Source: an uncultured Pedobacter sp.
GTDB lineage: Bacteria; Bacteroidota; Bacteroidia; Sphingobacteriales; Sphingobacteriaceae
Length of the DNA stretch: 64,000 nucleotides
Assembly: GCF_946480185.1 (NCBI RefSeq)
Contig: NZ_CAMLIG010000002.1
Coordinates: 1 to 64,000 of the forward strand
Direction: 5' to 3'
Each line of letters begins with the position of its first letter. Within the stretch, counting starts at the first letter, position 1. Position numbers and translations under genes: made by a program. Positions 19,901 through 28,177 of the stretch are shown here, in pieces. The notes below the pieces were generated by a model, which made no database searches, had not been told where the DNA came from, and saw only the letters and a program-made list of their open reading frames with translations.

Positions 19901-20971
19901 ATGGTAAACATTTACCCCTCCGTAAAAAGTGCCAACCCAGATAGAACCGGTAGCATCCTGATAAATATTATAAATAGAATTTTGGTTTAACCCTTTTGGG
20001 TTTTCTGGATTATAGACTTGATTTCTAAAAGTATGCTTTGAAGGATCATATATGCTAATTCCATTAAAAGTTGCAAGCCAAATTAATCCATTTCTATCTA
20101 ATAGAATTTTACGAATATTATTATTGCATATACCGCTATTTTGTGTATTAAAATGCTTAAATTTTTGACTTGTCCTATCAAAAACATTTATGCCCTTATA
20201 TTGAGTGCCTAGCCATAAATTATGTTCTAAATCTTCAGAAATTGAAGTAATATCATTTGATGATAGAGTTTCTATTTGATCATCATGACGGAAATAGGTT
20301 TTAAAGAGATATTTTTTATTGCTAAAACTCATATTTACCAAACCCAGCTGTGTACCCACCCAAAGTCTTTTTTGATGATCTTGATAAATTGCTTTGATTA
20401 GAGGATTCACTAAGCCTTCGCCAACTGCACCTTTACAAAAAAACCTTTGAAACTTGCCGTCTTTTAAGATTTTGTTTAATCCATTCTCTGTACCTATCCA
20501 AATAACACCTTCTCTATCTTCATAAATACATCTAATGGTATTGTTACTCAAACTTTTTTTATCATTTGGATGATTGATAAATCTTATAAAATATTTTGTT
20601 TCGGGAAGATATTTGTTTAAACCATTTTGTGTGCCTACCCATAAATCACCTTTACTGTCCGTCAATAAAGCATTGATATTTTGACTGCTAGTTATGGAGG
20701 TACTATCTTTAGGATTGTTTCTAAAAACTTCAAATTGTTGTCCGTCATAACGGTTTAATCCATCTTTGGTACCAAACCACATGAACCCCATGCTATCTTG
20801 GGATATTGAAATAACGCTACTTTGTGATAAACCAGCTTCAACTGTTAGCTTATCAAAAGAAATTTCATTGTTTTGTGCATGTAGGTTTAAACAAAAAAAA
20901 GAAATCAATAGCGAGGCTACTATTGATTTTAATATGAAATTTATTTTTATGAAAGGTGAAATGATCATCAT
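16910..20971 (-). CDS. hybrid two-component system regulator (sensor kinase, receiver and AraC output in one protein)
   Basis: Inner-membrane hybrid two-component regulator of the polysaccharide-locus type, 1353 aa. Order: signal peptide; about 14 periplasmic beta-propeller repeats (pattern GLWVGTxxGLNxY); a Y_Y_Y domain (KYAYKLEGYQKDWIYV); a membrane helix near 804-826; a HisKA domain with NVSHEIRTPLTLI (His about 846); an HATPase with NLLANAFKF and GTGIGLALAKS; a receiver (about 1107-1217; LLVVDDNKE, ISDVMMPEMDG, LTKPF); and an AraC DNA-binding domain to the end (GFNDAKYFSKEFKKQYGKSP). It would bind a periplasmic fucose-containing oligosaccharide and activate susC and its followers. All catalytic boxes look intact. 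Confidence 0.96.
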   Translation of the reverse strand: MMIISPFIKINFILKSIVASLLISFFCLNLHAQNNEISFDKLTVEAGLSQSSVISISQDSMGFMWFGTKDGLNRYDGQQFEVFRNNPKDSTSITSSQNINALLTDSKGDLWVGTQNGLNKYLPETKYFIRFINHPNDKKSLSNNTIRCIYEDREGVIWIGTENGLNKILKDGKFQRFFCKGAVGEGLVNPLIKAIYQDHQKRLWVGTQLGLVNMSFSNKKYLFKTYFRHDDQIETLSSNDITSISEDLEHNLWLGTQYKGINVFDRTSQKFKHFNTQNSGICNNNIRKILLDRNGLIWLATFNGISIYDPSKHTFRNQVYNPENPKGLNQNSIYNIYQDATGSIWVGTFYGGVNVYHPNAIPFKAYKHYSYKNSLSSNIISAMVEDAKGNLWIGTEAEGLNYFDRATATFKNFKNTEGKNSLSSNVIKSISIDGKGNLWIAAYSGGVDYYNVTTGVFKNYKVSDGSAFNEKQITCVLIDHQNRLWAGTKWKGLFLLNASQDKFESLKDGKAHFYLPAINITYIYQDLNHTLWVATDDGVYYLSKNKSNFIKLSLKENTFLNHISVIGQTSSGKILFGSYNEGMAYFYPATKKLVFFTVKQGLPSNTIAGIIEDNQKRIWVSTDKGIAVINKKRVKVYNRNDGFPSNVFNYHSVLKDSKGTLFFGGYNGLISFNPSEIVENRIAPKVVFTGLKLFNQEININDESKILKKSLNQIDALVLNYQQNVFSVDFAVLNYVKSKKNKYAYKLEGYQKDWIYVDEPKANFTNLPDGTYHLLAKGSNNDGIWSNKIATLKIVIKPPFWKTWWAYLFYILILAGLFYLIIRFLLIRALLKREHDLNQMKLEFFTNVSHEIRTPLTLILGPLEKILQDTQENLNLHKQLSNVNKNAKRLMKLVNELMDFRKIESGKMKLNLVADNIVSFVQEIYLSFQQLAIQKEIAYSFKSAQEDIEVYFDKAQLEKVIFNLLANAFKFVSVVEGKIEVEISLQNDFIFIRIKDNGEGIPDESKPKLFTDFYQVPNHQKRNTGTGIGLALAKSIAKLHHGDLVLEDDKEFTCFCLSLKTGNEQYHPEEINIVQNINDSGLSQWYHEVDPLLYDEVKKKNSIVGNQPLLLVVDDNKEVKEFIVRTLEAYYQVISAENGLQALDLAFEKIPDVIISDVMMPEMDGFEFCANIKTDIRTRHIPVVLLTARSSDLHELEGLKTGADVYLTKPFNTQKLHLIVDNLLALQQNMRDKFSQTFSLEPKEVQIESADEEFLKKVLLLLEDNISNSEFNVNLFASEIGMSTPVFYKKIHALTGLTVNNFVKSIRLKRAFQLLEQKAGNVSEVAYMVGFNDAKYFSKEFKKQYGKSPSAYI

Positions 20972-21138
20972 TCAATATCTTAAGAATCCAATTTACAGCA
21001 ATTTCTTAATAATTAAGAAAAACTTAAAATACTAGGAATAACAAATTCGGAAGCCACTTCCCTATCTGAAAAATTAATTGATGTTGCACAATTTATAAAC
21101 CCAATAATCCCACATCATCATTCTTTTATCTTACCATT

Positions 21139-22155
21139 TTAATTAGTCAAAAGCGCAATATTGGCTATGCCGCTTGCCGCATTATTCACCTTATTATTTG
21201 AATAAATTTTGTTACCGATAGCCTCTCCCTTGCTGCTTTTCAACCTTACATTAAAACCGTAACCTGCCGCATTTACATTGCAGGTGTTATTTTTAAATAC
21301 ATTATAACAGCCCCAACCTGCATAAGCACAATTAATTTGGTAACCATCTCTTAAAACAGAAGGTTGGCTATTGTTACCTGTATTATTTTCTATGAGGTAG
21401 GCATTTCCTTTCACATCTATCCAACTATCGGCACTGTTGGCTCCTTTAATTCCTTTTGCATCAAAAGTGTTTTCACGAATAATGCCACCTGTAGTTCCTT
21501 CTTTAACATCAATACATTCAGCCGCCACATAAGGTCCAATTTTATTATTGAGCACTTGATTAGAATCACATTTATCTGGTTCTCCGTCTGAATATTTTGA
21601 CCAGTTACTGTAAGCCGAACCAATGTAGATTCCTTCGCCATAATCGGGTGTTTTTAAACCCGTATAAGTAATCTCTGCATTTTTAATGATATTATGTTTA
21701 CTAAACCTTCTGAGATGAATGGCCTCTTCACCAATTTGCGTCACTAAAATTCCATCTATCACATTATGATTTGCATAATCGGTTACTAAACCTTTTAAAC
21801 CATTGGTGATGGTAAAACCTTTAATTATCCAATAATTCGCATTCAGGTTTAATACATAACCCATTTCTTGAGTACCCCCGTCTAATATTGCTGCCCTATT
21901 ACCCATTAAAATAATGGGTTGCTGTGCTATTCCATTAGCGGTAGCTGGGATGATGAATTTTCCACTATAAGTTCCATTTGCTAACACAATGGAATCCCCT
22001 GGTTTGGCCATAGCCAATGCGTTTTTTAACTCAGAACTATTGCTTACAGACACTAATTTTCTTTTAGCTTGACCAAATTTCTCAGCATTTTTTTTATTGA
22101 AAGAAACCGAAGTAAAAAAAATAAGCGCTAATAAAGCACAGTTAATCATTCTCAT
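21139..22155 (-). CDS. secreted right-handed beta-helix protein, function unassigned
   Basis: 338 aa with an N-terminal signal sequence. It opens with SSELKNALAMAKPGDSIVLANGTYSG, the usual first turn of chondroitinase-B/PL6-like and NosD-like parallel beta-helices. Turns rich in Asn follow (NHNVIDGILVTQIG, KHNIIKNAEITYTG, ENTFDAKGIKG, YNVFKNNTCNV). Tyr, Lys and Arg in VLRDGYQINCAY and FNVRLKSSKG could form a catalytic or binding groove, but I cannot place it in a lyase or hydrolase family. It lies between the regulator and the fucose catabolic genes on the same strand and could be the missing chain-cleaving enzyme of the locus. The gap 22156-22443 upstream shows nothing. Confidence 0.75.
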   Translation of the reverse strand: MRMINCALLALIFFTSVSFNKKNAEKFGQAKRKLVSVSNSSELKNALAMAKPGDSIVLANGTYSGKFIIPATANGIAQQPIILMGNRAAILDGGTQEMGYVLNLNANYWIIKGFTITNGLKGLVTDYANHNVIDGILVTQIGEEAIHLRRFSKHNIIKNAEITYTGLKTPDYGEGIYIGSAYSNWSKYSDGEPDKCDSNQVLNNKIGPYVAAECIDVKEGTTGGIIRENTFDAKGIKGANSADSWIDVKGNAYLIENNTGNNSQPSVLRDGYQINCAYAGWGCYNVFKNNTCNVNAAGYGFNVRLKSSKGEAIGNKIYSNNKVNNAASGIANIALLTN

Positions 22156-22443
22156 AAACCTAAAATTTTAGAAATGTAAACATTTTTCATCTAGTTCTCT
22201 GTTTTGGTCTGCAGTAAAAACATCATGAACAATAAATATAGGTGAACTGTCTTCTTCAATTTTATAAATTGTATGAATTATATCATAAAGTTGATAAGTG
22301 ATGTCCTAATGATAATTTGTTGCTTCTTTTGCTAAAAAAAACATGATTATATACTGATTTGTTTAAGCCTTTTGCTGATTTTATTTAATTTTAATAGGAT
22401 ATACCAGGTTTGTTTTTAATTAGAGATTCATCTCTAACCACTT

Positions 22444-23217
22444 TTATTTTATCGATCGATATCCCAACTCTGCGCCACCACTAACAGGTAAAACTGTTCC
22501 GGTGATAAATCTTGCTTTATCGGAAAGCAGAAATACACAGGCATCGGCAATCACGTCACCTTCTGGGCAATTACCTAAAGGATGTATGTCGTCTAAATAT
22601 TTTTCGATAGAAGCGGAATCCTGTTGTTCTTTCATCCACACACGTAACATGGGTGTCCAAACACCGGCGGGCGAAACTGCATTTACTCTTATATAATATG
22701 GAGCATAATCTAATGCCATTGATTTGGTTAAAGCATTTAGCCCTCCTTTGGTAGCTGTATAAGCAGCATGATTATTTTGACCAATTTCACCTACTAAACT
22801 GCTGGTATTTAATATACATCCTTGCGATTTTTTTAATGCTTCAAACCCAAAACGAGTGGTAAACAACACACTCTTGATATTCACATCCATGAGCTGTTGC
22901 CATTCTTCATCGCTGGTTTCGTGTAATGGTTTTGAAGGGGTAGCGATACCCGCATTATTATGGATTGCATCTATTTTCCCGTATTTTTTTAAAGTAGTTT
23001 CAATAGCCTGCTGTACATCAAGTTGATGAGTTACGTCACAACAAATACCTAAATGTGTATTTGCTCCTAATTGTTTTATCGCACTATTTACAGTACTTGA
23101 TTCATGGCCTAGTACAACCACTTTTGCACCTTCATTGGCATAAGTTTTTGCACACTCAAAACCAATCCCAGTTGAGCCACCAGTCAGAAAAATTACTTTA
23201 TCGGCTAATAATGTCAT
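22444..23217 (-). CDS. SDR-family dehydrogenase, probable L-fucose or 2-keto-3-deoxy-L-fuconate dehydrogenase
   Basis: Classical short-chain dehydrogenase/reductase, 257 aa. It has the cofactor motif TGGSTGIG (12-19), NNAG (87-90), catalytic Ser (about 139), Tyr153 and Lys157 in YTATK, and the usual C-terminus (RFITGTVLPVSGG). No signal peptide. It sits beside a mutarotase, a sugar symporter and an L-fuconate dehydratase, so one of the two SDR steps of non-phosphorylating fucose oxidation fits best: L-fucose to L-fuconolactone, or 2-keto-3-deoxy-L-fuconate to the diketo acid. The sequence alone does not decide between them. Confidence 0.88.
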   Translation of the reverse strand: MTLLADKVIFLTGGSTGIGFECAKTYANEGAKVVVLGHESSTVNSAIKQLGANTHLGICCDVTHQLDVQQAIETTLKKYGKIDAIHNNAGIATPSKPLHETSDEEWQQLMDVNIKSVLFTTRFGFEALKKSQGCILNTSSLVGEIGQNNHAAYTATKGGLNALTKSMALDYAPYYIRVNAVSPAGVWTPMLRVWMKEQQDSASIEKYLDDIHPLGNCPEGDVIADACVFLLSDKARFITGTVLPVSGGAELGYRSIK

Positions 23218-23256
23218 ACGATTTGTGGTATTTTAATTAAATAATGTGCAGGCTCT

Positions 23257-23673
23257 TTAATTTGTATGAAAAACCTCCTCCATAGAAGTCCATATCTGCT
23301 TTTGACTTGCTGCTTCGGGTAAAGGTTGTTGGCAAGGATCTGTTTCTTTCCACCAACGCTGTGTATTTGGATCGGCAGCCATTTTATCCATATCGCTTTT
23401 AAAGTCAGTTCCAACGTATTCGAAGTAGCTAAACAGATAATATTTGTCTTCAATTTTTTGCAAAAAGATGGAATAGTTTTGGATGTTACATTCCTTAATT
23501 TTTTTCAGTACCGATGGCCAAGCGTTCGCATGTAATTTTTTGTAATAAGCTAGCTTATCAGGCTTTAATCCGGTTACCGAACCAAACCTTTTTACCTTAA
23601 TTGATTCGTTTTTTTCCGTACAAGCCGAAAATAAAAAACCGAGCAAAAGGAATACAATTAAATATTTTTTCAT
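23257..23673 (-). CDS. L-rhamnose mutarotase family protein with a lipoprotein signal
   Basis: Member of the RhaM (DUF718) mutarotase family, which interconverts the alpha and beta anomers of 6-deoxy sugars. The family core is present: KLHANAWPSVLKKI with the catalytic-type His, QNYSIFL, YLFSYFEY, and the terminal WW of TQRWWKETD. Unusually, the core is preceded by a lipoprotein signal, VFLLLGFLFSAC, so the mature protein should be lipid-anchored outside the cytoplasm. I use the ATG at 23673; an ATG at 23694 overlaps the symporter stop as ATGA and would only lengthen the signal. Fucose is the likely substrate given the neighbours. Confidence 0.88.
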   Translation of the reverse strand: MKKYLIVFLLLGFLFSACTEKNESIKVKRFGSVTGLKPDKLAYYKKLHANAWPSVLKKIKECNIQNYSIFLQKIEDKYYLFSYFEYVGTDFKSDMDKMAADPNTQRWWKETDPCQQPLPEAASQKQIWTSMEEVFHTN

Positions 23674-23690
23674 ACTTAACAATTTAATTA

Positions 23691-25334
23691 TCATCTAAAT
23701 ATATAATACAACACGCCCATTATCCCTAGCAACACAACAGATAAAACCTTGTAATTTCCAATTCCTTTCCATGTTTTACCTTGCAGTGGTTCTAATGGGG
23801 ATTTCCAAAATAGCTGAGCACTTTCAGTGGTGTGTTTTACAGGGTAGATGTAGGAGAAGAGCACTTGAATAGCAACGCAACTGCAAAAAAGGTAAAAAGC
23901 CATCATCATAAAAGATACCTGCCCAATAATTGAGTCTGGAAAAGCTTTACTGATGAAAAACACGGCAACACCTAATGCAGAGCCAATCCATAAAGTATAT
24001 TTTGCTGATGGTGCCGAAGCCTCTTTCCAGAATATTCCTAACAGAAATACACAGGTAATAGGTGGCGCTATGTGCGCTATAATATCATTGATTCCGTTGA
24101 ATATACTTTCGTAACGATTCAAAAGCGGTAATAATCCCAAGGAAAAAATAAGTGCTAAACCAGCAGCTATTTTACCTATCCATATCAATTTCTTATCTGT
24201 TGCCTCAGGGCGATAGCGCTGGTAAATATCATAACTCACCATGGTAGAAATAGAATTTAAAGCCCCCGAAACTTGACTCATTAATCCTGATAAAAGAGCG
24301 GCAACCAAAACTCCAACTAAGCCGGTGGGTAACAGCTGGGTAATCATCAGCGTGTAAATACCTTTGGAGTTAACGTGTCCTTGGCTGTCTAAACCTAAAC
24401 TACTGACATCTAATTGCCCTGATTTTACCAGAGCAAAAGCGAATAAACCCGGCAGTACAAAAATGAATACAGGCAATATTTTTATAAATCCACAAAATAA
24501 AGAACCCACTCTTGCATGATTTTCATCTTTTGCGCCTAACACTCGCTGCACAATAGTTTGGTCTGCACACCAATACCAAATACCTAAAATAGGATAACCT
24601 AAAAATATCGCATACCAAGGCATTCCGCTACTATCTCCTTGCGGACGCAGCATGGAAAGCCTATTCATCTCGCCGTTATTTCTTAGTACATCTGTCATTG
24701 GTTCCCAACCGCCCATTTTGTTATAAGCCGCATAACTAATTACAAATGCACCAGTTATCAATACTACGGTTTGTATAGATTCGGTTACGACTACTGCTTT
24801 TAAACCGCCAATAATGGTGTAAATGGCTGTAATGATACAAATGGCAATTACGCTGACGTACATATTTAAACCAAACAAGGTTTTTAATACAATTCCGCCT
24901 GCCAGCATTGAAAATGCGATGTGAATAATAATTGCAGAGACCACCGAAATACCTGCCAACCAATCTCGACTAGCTTTATCATATCGTTTTTCCAGAAAAT
25001 CTGGTAAAGTTGAAACGCCAGATTTTATATAGAAAGGAACAAAAAATAAGGCTAATAAAATCAGCGTAAAAGAAGCCATCCATTCAAAGTTTCCATTAAG
25101 CAGGCCACTGTCAAATCCGCTTTGCGCCAAGCTTACTAAATGAACGGTAGAAATATTTGTAGCAAAAAGTGCTAAACCTATAGCAGGCCATTTCAGGGTT
25201 TTACCGGCTAAAAAATACTCCTTGGCATTGTTTTTTTTGCTTTTTCTGCGATGATTAATCCCTGCCCATAAACCAATAGCAAAAATCCCTAGAATATATA
25301 TGATGCTAATACTTAAGTCGAGAGATTTTATCAT
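23691..25334 (-). CDS. sodium:solute symporter (SSS family), probable L-fucose importer
   Basis: Polytopic inner-membrane transporter, 547 aa, with about 14 hydrophobic segments. SSS-family signatures are seen: an N-terminal AKEYFLAGKTLKWPAIGLAL, FATNISTVHLVSLA in helix 2 (sodium-site region), and GLMSQVSGALNSISTMVSYD with the conserved Ser/Thr run of helix 9. It ends with an extra C-terminal helix. It lies between the fuconate dehydratase gene (16 bases upstream) and the mutarotase gene, so fucose, possibly delivered as the anomer made by that mutarotase, is the best guess for the cargo. No MFS-type FucP was seen in the window. Confidence 0.9.
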   Translation of the reverse strand: MIKSLDLSISIIYILGIFAIGLWAGINHRRKSKKNNAKEYFLAGKTLKWPAIGLALFATNISTVHLVSLAQSGFDSGLLNGNFEWMASFTLILLALFFVPFYIKSGVSTLPDFLEKRYDKASRDWLAGISVVSAIIIHIAFSMLAGGIVLKTLFGLNMYVSVIAICIITAIYTIIGGLKAVVVTESIQTVVLITGAFVISYAAYNKMGGWEPMTDVLRNNGEMNRLSMLRPQGDSSGMPWYAIFLGYPILGIWYWCADQTIVQRVLGAKDENHARVGSLFCGFIKILPVFIFVLPGLFAFALVKSGQLDVSSLGLDSQGHVNSKGIYTLMITQLLPTGLVGVLVAALLSGLMSQVSGALNSISTMVSYDIYQRYRPEATDKKLIWIGKIAAGLALIFSLGLLPLLNRYESIFNGINDIIAHIAPPITCVFLLGIFWKEASAPSAKYTLWIGSALGVAVFFISKAFPDSIIGQVSFMMMAFYLFCSCVAIQVLFSYIYPVKHTTESAQLFWKSPLEPLQGKTWKGIGNYKVLSVVLLGIMGVLYYIFR

Positions 25335-25350
25335 GATTATATTTCTAAAA

Positions 25351-26580
25351 TTATTGTATCGATTTTAATTCGCAACTGCTACCTGCCTCCATTGGTGTTT
25401 TATAAACTCCACCTTCTATTTTTACAGGATGTACAAAATGTTTTTGTAGATGAGGGATATGCTCTAAAAACAAAGCCTCATGACCTAAGGAAATATGATT
25501 GAATAATACCAAATGTTGATGCAATTGCCCCATATCGCCAACATGAGGAACTACAGGAATATTATATTTACGACAAAGCATACTTACCGTAATAAACTCA
25601 CCTACGCCCCCAACTCTTACCGCATCTACCTGTATAAAACCAGCCGATTTTATTTGCATATAATTTTTGAAGATGATACGGTTAGGTACATGTTCCCCTA
25701 AAGCTAACTTTATTGGCGCAATGGCATCAGCAAGCGTTTTATGGGCAAGTATATCATCCGGATGAGTGGGTTCTTCTATCCAATAAGGGTTCATACTTTG
25801 TAAATCTTTACAAATCTTTAATGCTTGCGGTAAAGTCCATTGTTGGTTGGCATCAAGCATTACTTTAACCAAATCGCCGGCTTCCTCTCTTACAATATGA
25901 GAGCGACGTATATCTCTTTCAGGATCTGTACTTCCTACTTTTAGTTTCATTGCCGTAAAGCCTTCAGCAATGGCTTTTTTGCAATTTTCCCTAACCTTGT
26001 CATCCGAATAATTGAACCAACCAATAGAAGTATCATAACCCGGATAACCTGTCGTTAAGATTTGCTTTCTATTCTCTTTATCGACTTGATTATTTTTTAA
26101 TAGTTCTATCGCCTGTTCTCTGGTAAGTTCATCTTCCAGATAGGATAAATCAAGCGTGTTGACGATTTGCTCTGGCGAAAGGTCTATCAATAATTTCCAA
26201 AGAGGAACTCCTCTTTTTTTTGCCCAAAGATCGTAGCAGGCATTGGTAACAGAAGCAAGTGCTAATTGAACTACTCCTTTATGAGGCCCCAACCAACGAA
26301 ACTGCTGTTCATTGGATAGCTGATTAAAAACACTACCGAAATTAGCCATCAGCTCTTCTATATCCCTTCCCTTGAGTTGTTCTGCATAAAACTTAGCCGC
26401 TTTACATACCAAATCGTTTCCTTCGCCCAGGGTAAAAGCAAATCCCGTCCCTGTTAAGCCGTTTTCATCTAGCAAATTGGTAACCGCGTAAGAATATATG
26501 GGGTCTCTATGAATAGCATCGCTACCCGCTCCTTTAGCTAAAGGAAACCTAGCGTCGCTTACATCGATTTTTTTTATCAT
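25351..26580 (-). CDS. L-fuconate dehydratase, enolase superfamily
   Basis: Cytoplasmic enolase-superfamily sugar-acid dehydratase, 409 aa, expected to convert L-fuconate to 2-keto-3-deoxy-L-fuconate. The active-site set matches that of the fuconate dehydratase group: Lys212 and Lys214 in MKLKVG, metal ligands Asp243 (DANQQW), Glu269 (WIEEPTHPDD) and Glu296 (GEHVPNR), and His346 in PHVGDMGQLHQH. It starts the block of fucose uptake and oxidation genes; the symporter begins 16 bases after its stop. The fuconolactonase and final hydrolase of the pathway are not in this window. A rhamnonate or galactonate dehydratase is less likely given the motifs and context. Confidence 0.9.
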   Translation of the reverse strand: MIKKIDVSDARFPLAKGAGSDAIHRDPIYSYAVTNLLDENGLTGTGFAFTLGEGNDLVCKAAKFYAEQLKGRDIEELMANFGSVFNQLSNEQQFRWLGPHKGVVQLALASVTNACYDLWAKKRGVPLWKLLIDLSPEQIVNTLDLSYLEDELTREQAIELLKNNQVDKENRKQILTTGYPGYDTSIGWFNYSDDKVRENCKKAIAEGFTAMKLKVGSTDPERDIRRSHIVREEAGDLVKVMLDANQQWTLPQALKICKDLQSMNPYWIEEPTHPDDILAHKTLADAIAPIKLALGEHVPNRIIFKNYMQIKSAGFIQVDAVRVGGVGEFITVSMLCRKYNIPVVPHVGDMGQLHQHLVLFNHISLGHEALFLEHIPHLQKHFVHPVKIEGGVYKTPMEAGSSCELKSIQ

Positions 26581-26651
26581 GAGTTTTTTAAAATTTTGAA
26601 GCTATAGCAATGTTTTAAGCATTAACATTTAATTCCAAAACAATTATCAGA

Positions 26652-26717
26652 TTATTCTTGAGCTTTTAAACAGAAGGATGAAAAAACAATCGCTACTAAG
26701 CAAAATAGATTTTTCAT
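26652..26717 (-). pseudogene. orphan signal-peptide ORF, relic of a deleted secreted protein
   Basis: A complete 21-codon frame, ATG at 26717 to TAA at 26652, encodes only a well-formed signal peptide: basic start, hydrophobic core and an Ala-Gln-Glu cleavage site (MKNLFCLVAIVFSSFCLKAQE). The stop follows right at the cleavage site and no continuation is found in the other frames. This is best read as the 5' end of a secreted enzyme gene whose body was lost. A genuine 21-residue peptide cannot be excluded. Confidence 0.6.
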
Positions 26718-26989
26718 TAGTCGTATAATTGGTTTGGTTAGTCAAAAGTACCTTTCAGCAGGTCTTATAACAATGAACTAATTCTTTATTATAATGGATT
26801 ATCCTATTATAGCTATTGAATTTCAAATATTGGGCTTACGATTAATTAGGAGCAACAATTATTGCGATACTTGCGAAAAAAGAATGAATTTTGTTTAACT
26901 TATGGGCTTAAGCGATGATACGCGATTAGTGTTTTTGTAATTATATGTGATTATACATAATTACAATTGGTTATTAGATGTTAAAGTTT
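26718..26989. other. gap with an AT-rich inverted repeat below the AraC gene
   Basis: No gene is visible. TTGTAATTAT (26935-26944) and ATAATTACAA (26957-26966) are 10-bp perfect arms around a 12-base spacer, 24 bases past the AraC stop. No U-run follows on the minus strand, so it is not a convincing terminator; it could be an operator for the fucose catabolic genes downstream, whose promoter should lie between here and 26580. Confidence 0.4.
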
Positions 26990-27883
26990 TTAATCGGATT
27001 TGGATCTAATAATCCGGTATTTTTCTGGGGAGATACCCATGAATTTTTTGAATATCCGCGAGAAATAGTAGGGATCGTTATAACCTAATTCGTAGGCTAC
27101 TTTCTTAATCCTGTTTGACGGATTATAAAGCATTTGACAAGCTTTTTGCATTTTGAGCTGTATAAAATAATCGCCAGGAGACATTCCGGTTGACTTTTTG
27201 AATAACAATGAAAAATGCGAAGCAGATAAATAATGAATTGAGGAAAATTCTTCAACACTTACTCTCCTACCAATATTTGAACGCATGAAATGGATGGTTT
27301 TTGTGACCATATCAACTTCTGATAGATGAGCTGAGGATAAATGTTTATTCGGATACAAAAATGTGGCTAAAAAGTAGTAAAGACACATATTAGCGTTGCT
27401 TAAGTTGTCTCTACTATAGCCCATCTCCAGGCTTAAATACATATCATTCCAAATATTTAGCGCTTTTTCATTGAAAACAATATCAGTTGGTCCGTTATCT
27501 ACCGTAATGGATAAAGAATGATTAAAATCGCTTAAATCTTTCCCGCAATAATGTACCCAATAAATTGTCCATGGGTCATCTTCATCAGCGCCGTAGCGCA
27601 TATATTCCGTTGTAGCTGGAAGATGGATAAACTGATTAGGATATACAATGTATTTTTTATTTCCAATAACGTACCAACCTTTACCTTTTAAGCAATAAAT
27701 AAATATGTTATCTGCACAACCGGTTTTTCGTTCTCGATAATGATAGGTTGCTTTGGGGAAATATCCTATATGTGTGATAAATAACCGACTGAGTAAAGGG
27801 TTAACTAACTGTGCGTTTTTATAAACACTAGTTGGTAAACTAATTAGCTTCTGACCTTCAAAACCATCTTGTTTATAAACCAT
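26990..27883 (-). CDS. AraC-family regulator with cupin sensor domain
   Basis: Cytoplasmic transcription regulator, 297 aa. The N-terminal cupin-type ligand domain (YHYRERKTGCADNIFIYCL, YVIGNKKYIVYPNQFIHLPA) is followed by two helix-turn-helix units: VSVEEFSSIHYLSASHFSLL and the signature IKKVAYELGYNDPYYFSRIF, ending with FMGISPEKYR. It is located upstream of the fuconate dehydratase gene in the same direction, so regulation of the fucose uptake and oxidation block is the natural guess. This would be separate from control of susC by the hybrid regulator. The 294-base gap 27884-28177 between it and the GH141-like gene shows no feature. Confidence 0.93.
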   Translation of the reverse strand: MVYKQDGFEGQKLISLPTSVYKNAQLVNPLLSRLFITHIGYFPKATYHYRERKTGCADNIFIYCLKGKGWYVIGNKKYIVYPNQFIHLPATTEYMRYGADEDDPWTIYWVHYCGKDLSDFNHSLSITVDNGPTDIVFNEKALNIWNDMYLSLEMGYSRDNLSNANMCLYYFLATFLYPNKHLSSAHLSEVDMVTKTIHFMRSNIGRRVSVEEFSSIHYLSASHFSLLFKKSTGMSPGDYFIQLKMQKACQMLYNPSNRIKKVAYELGYNDPYYFSRIFKKFMGISPEKYRIIRSKSD

Positions 27884-28177
27884 TCTTATTTTTAATAATT
27901 AACAACAATAAAAGTTTTGATGCGATATCAAAAATATTAGGGTTTTGGCTTAGCGAAAAAGACTATGAGTTTTAAGTAATGATTAAGTCAAAACCAAACG
28001 AATTTACAATAATCTGTAAAATATAAAGAGGGTTTTGACACTAGCTAAAGAAACTAAGTTCTTATTCTCCTCAATTAAATCATAGAATATATACTCTGGT
28101 AATTCATCTCATACACGCGTTAATTAGATCTAATCACTAAAATTCAATTTACTTCTTTTGATACACTAAAAGATTCA

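Noticed and set aside
26935..26966. Terminator for the AraC gene
   Set aside because: The inverted repeat is almost all A/T and lacks a U-run on the minus strand; kept only as a possible operator.
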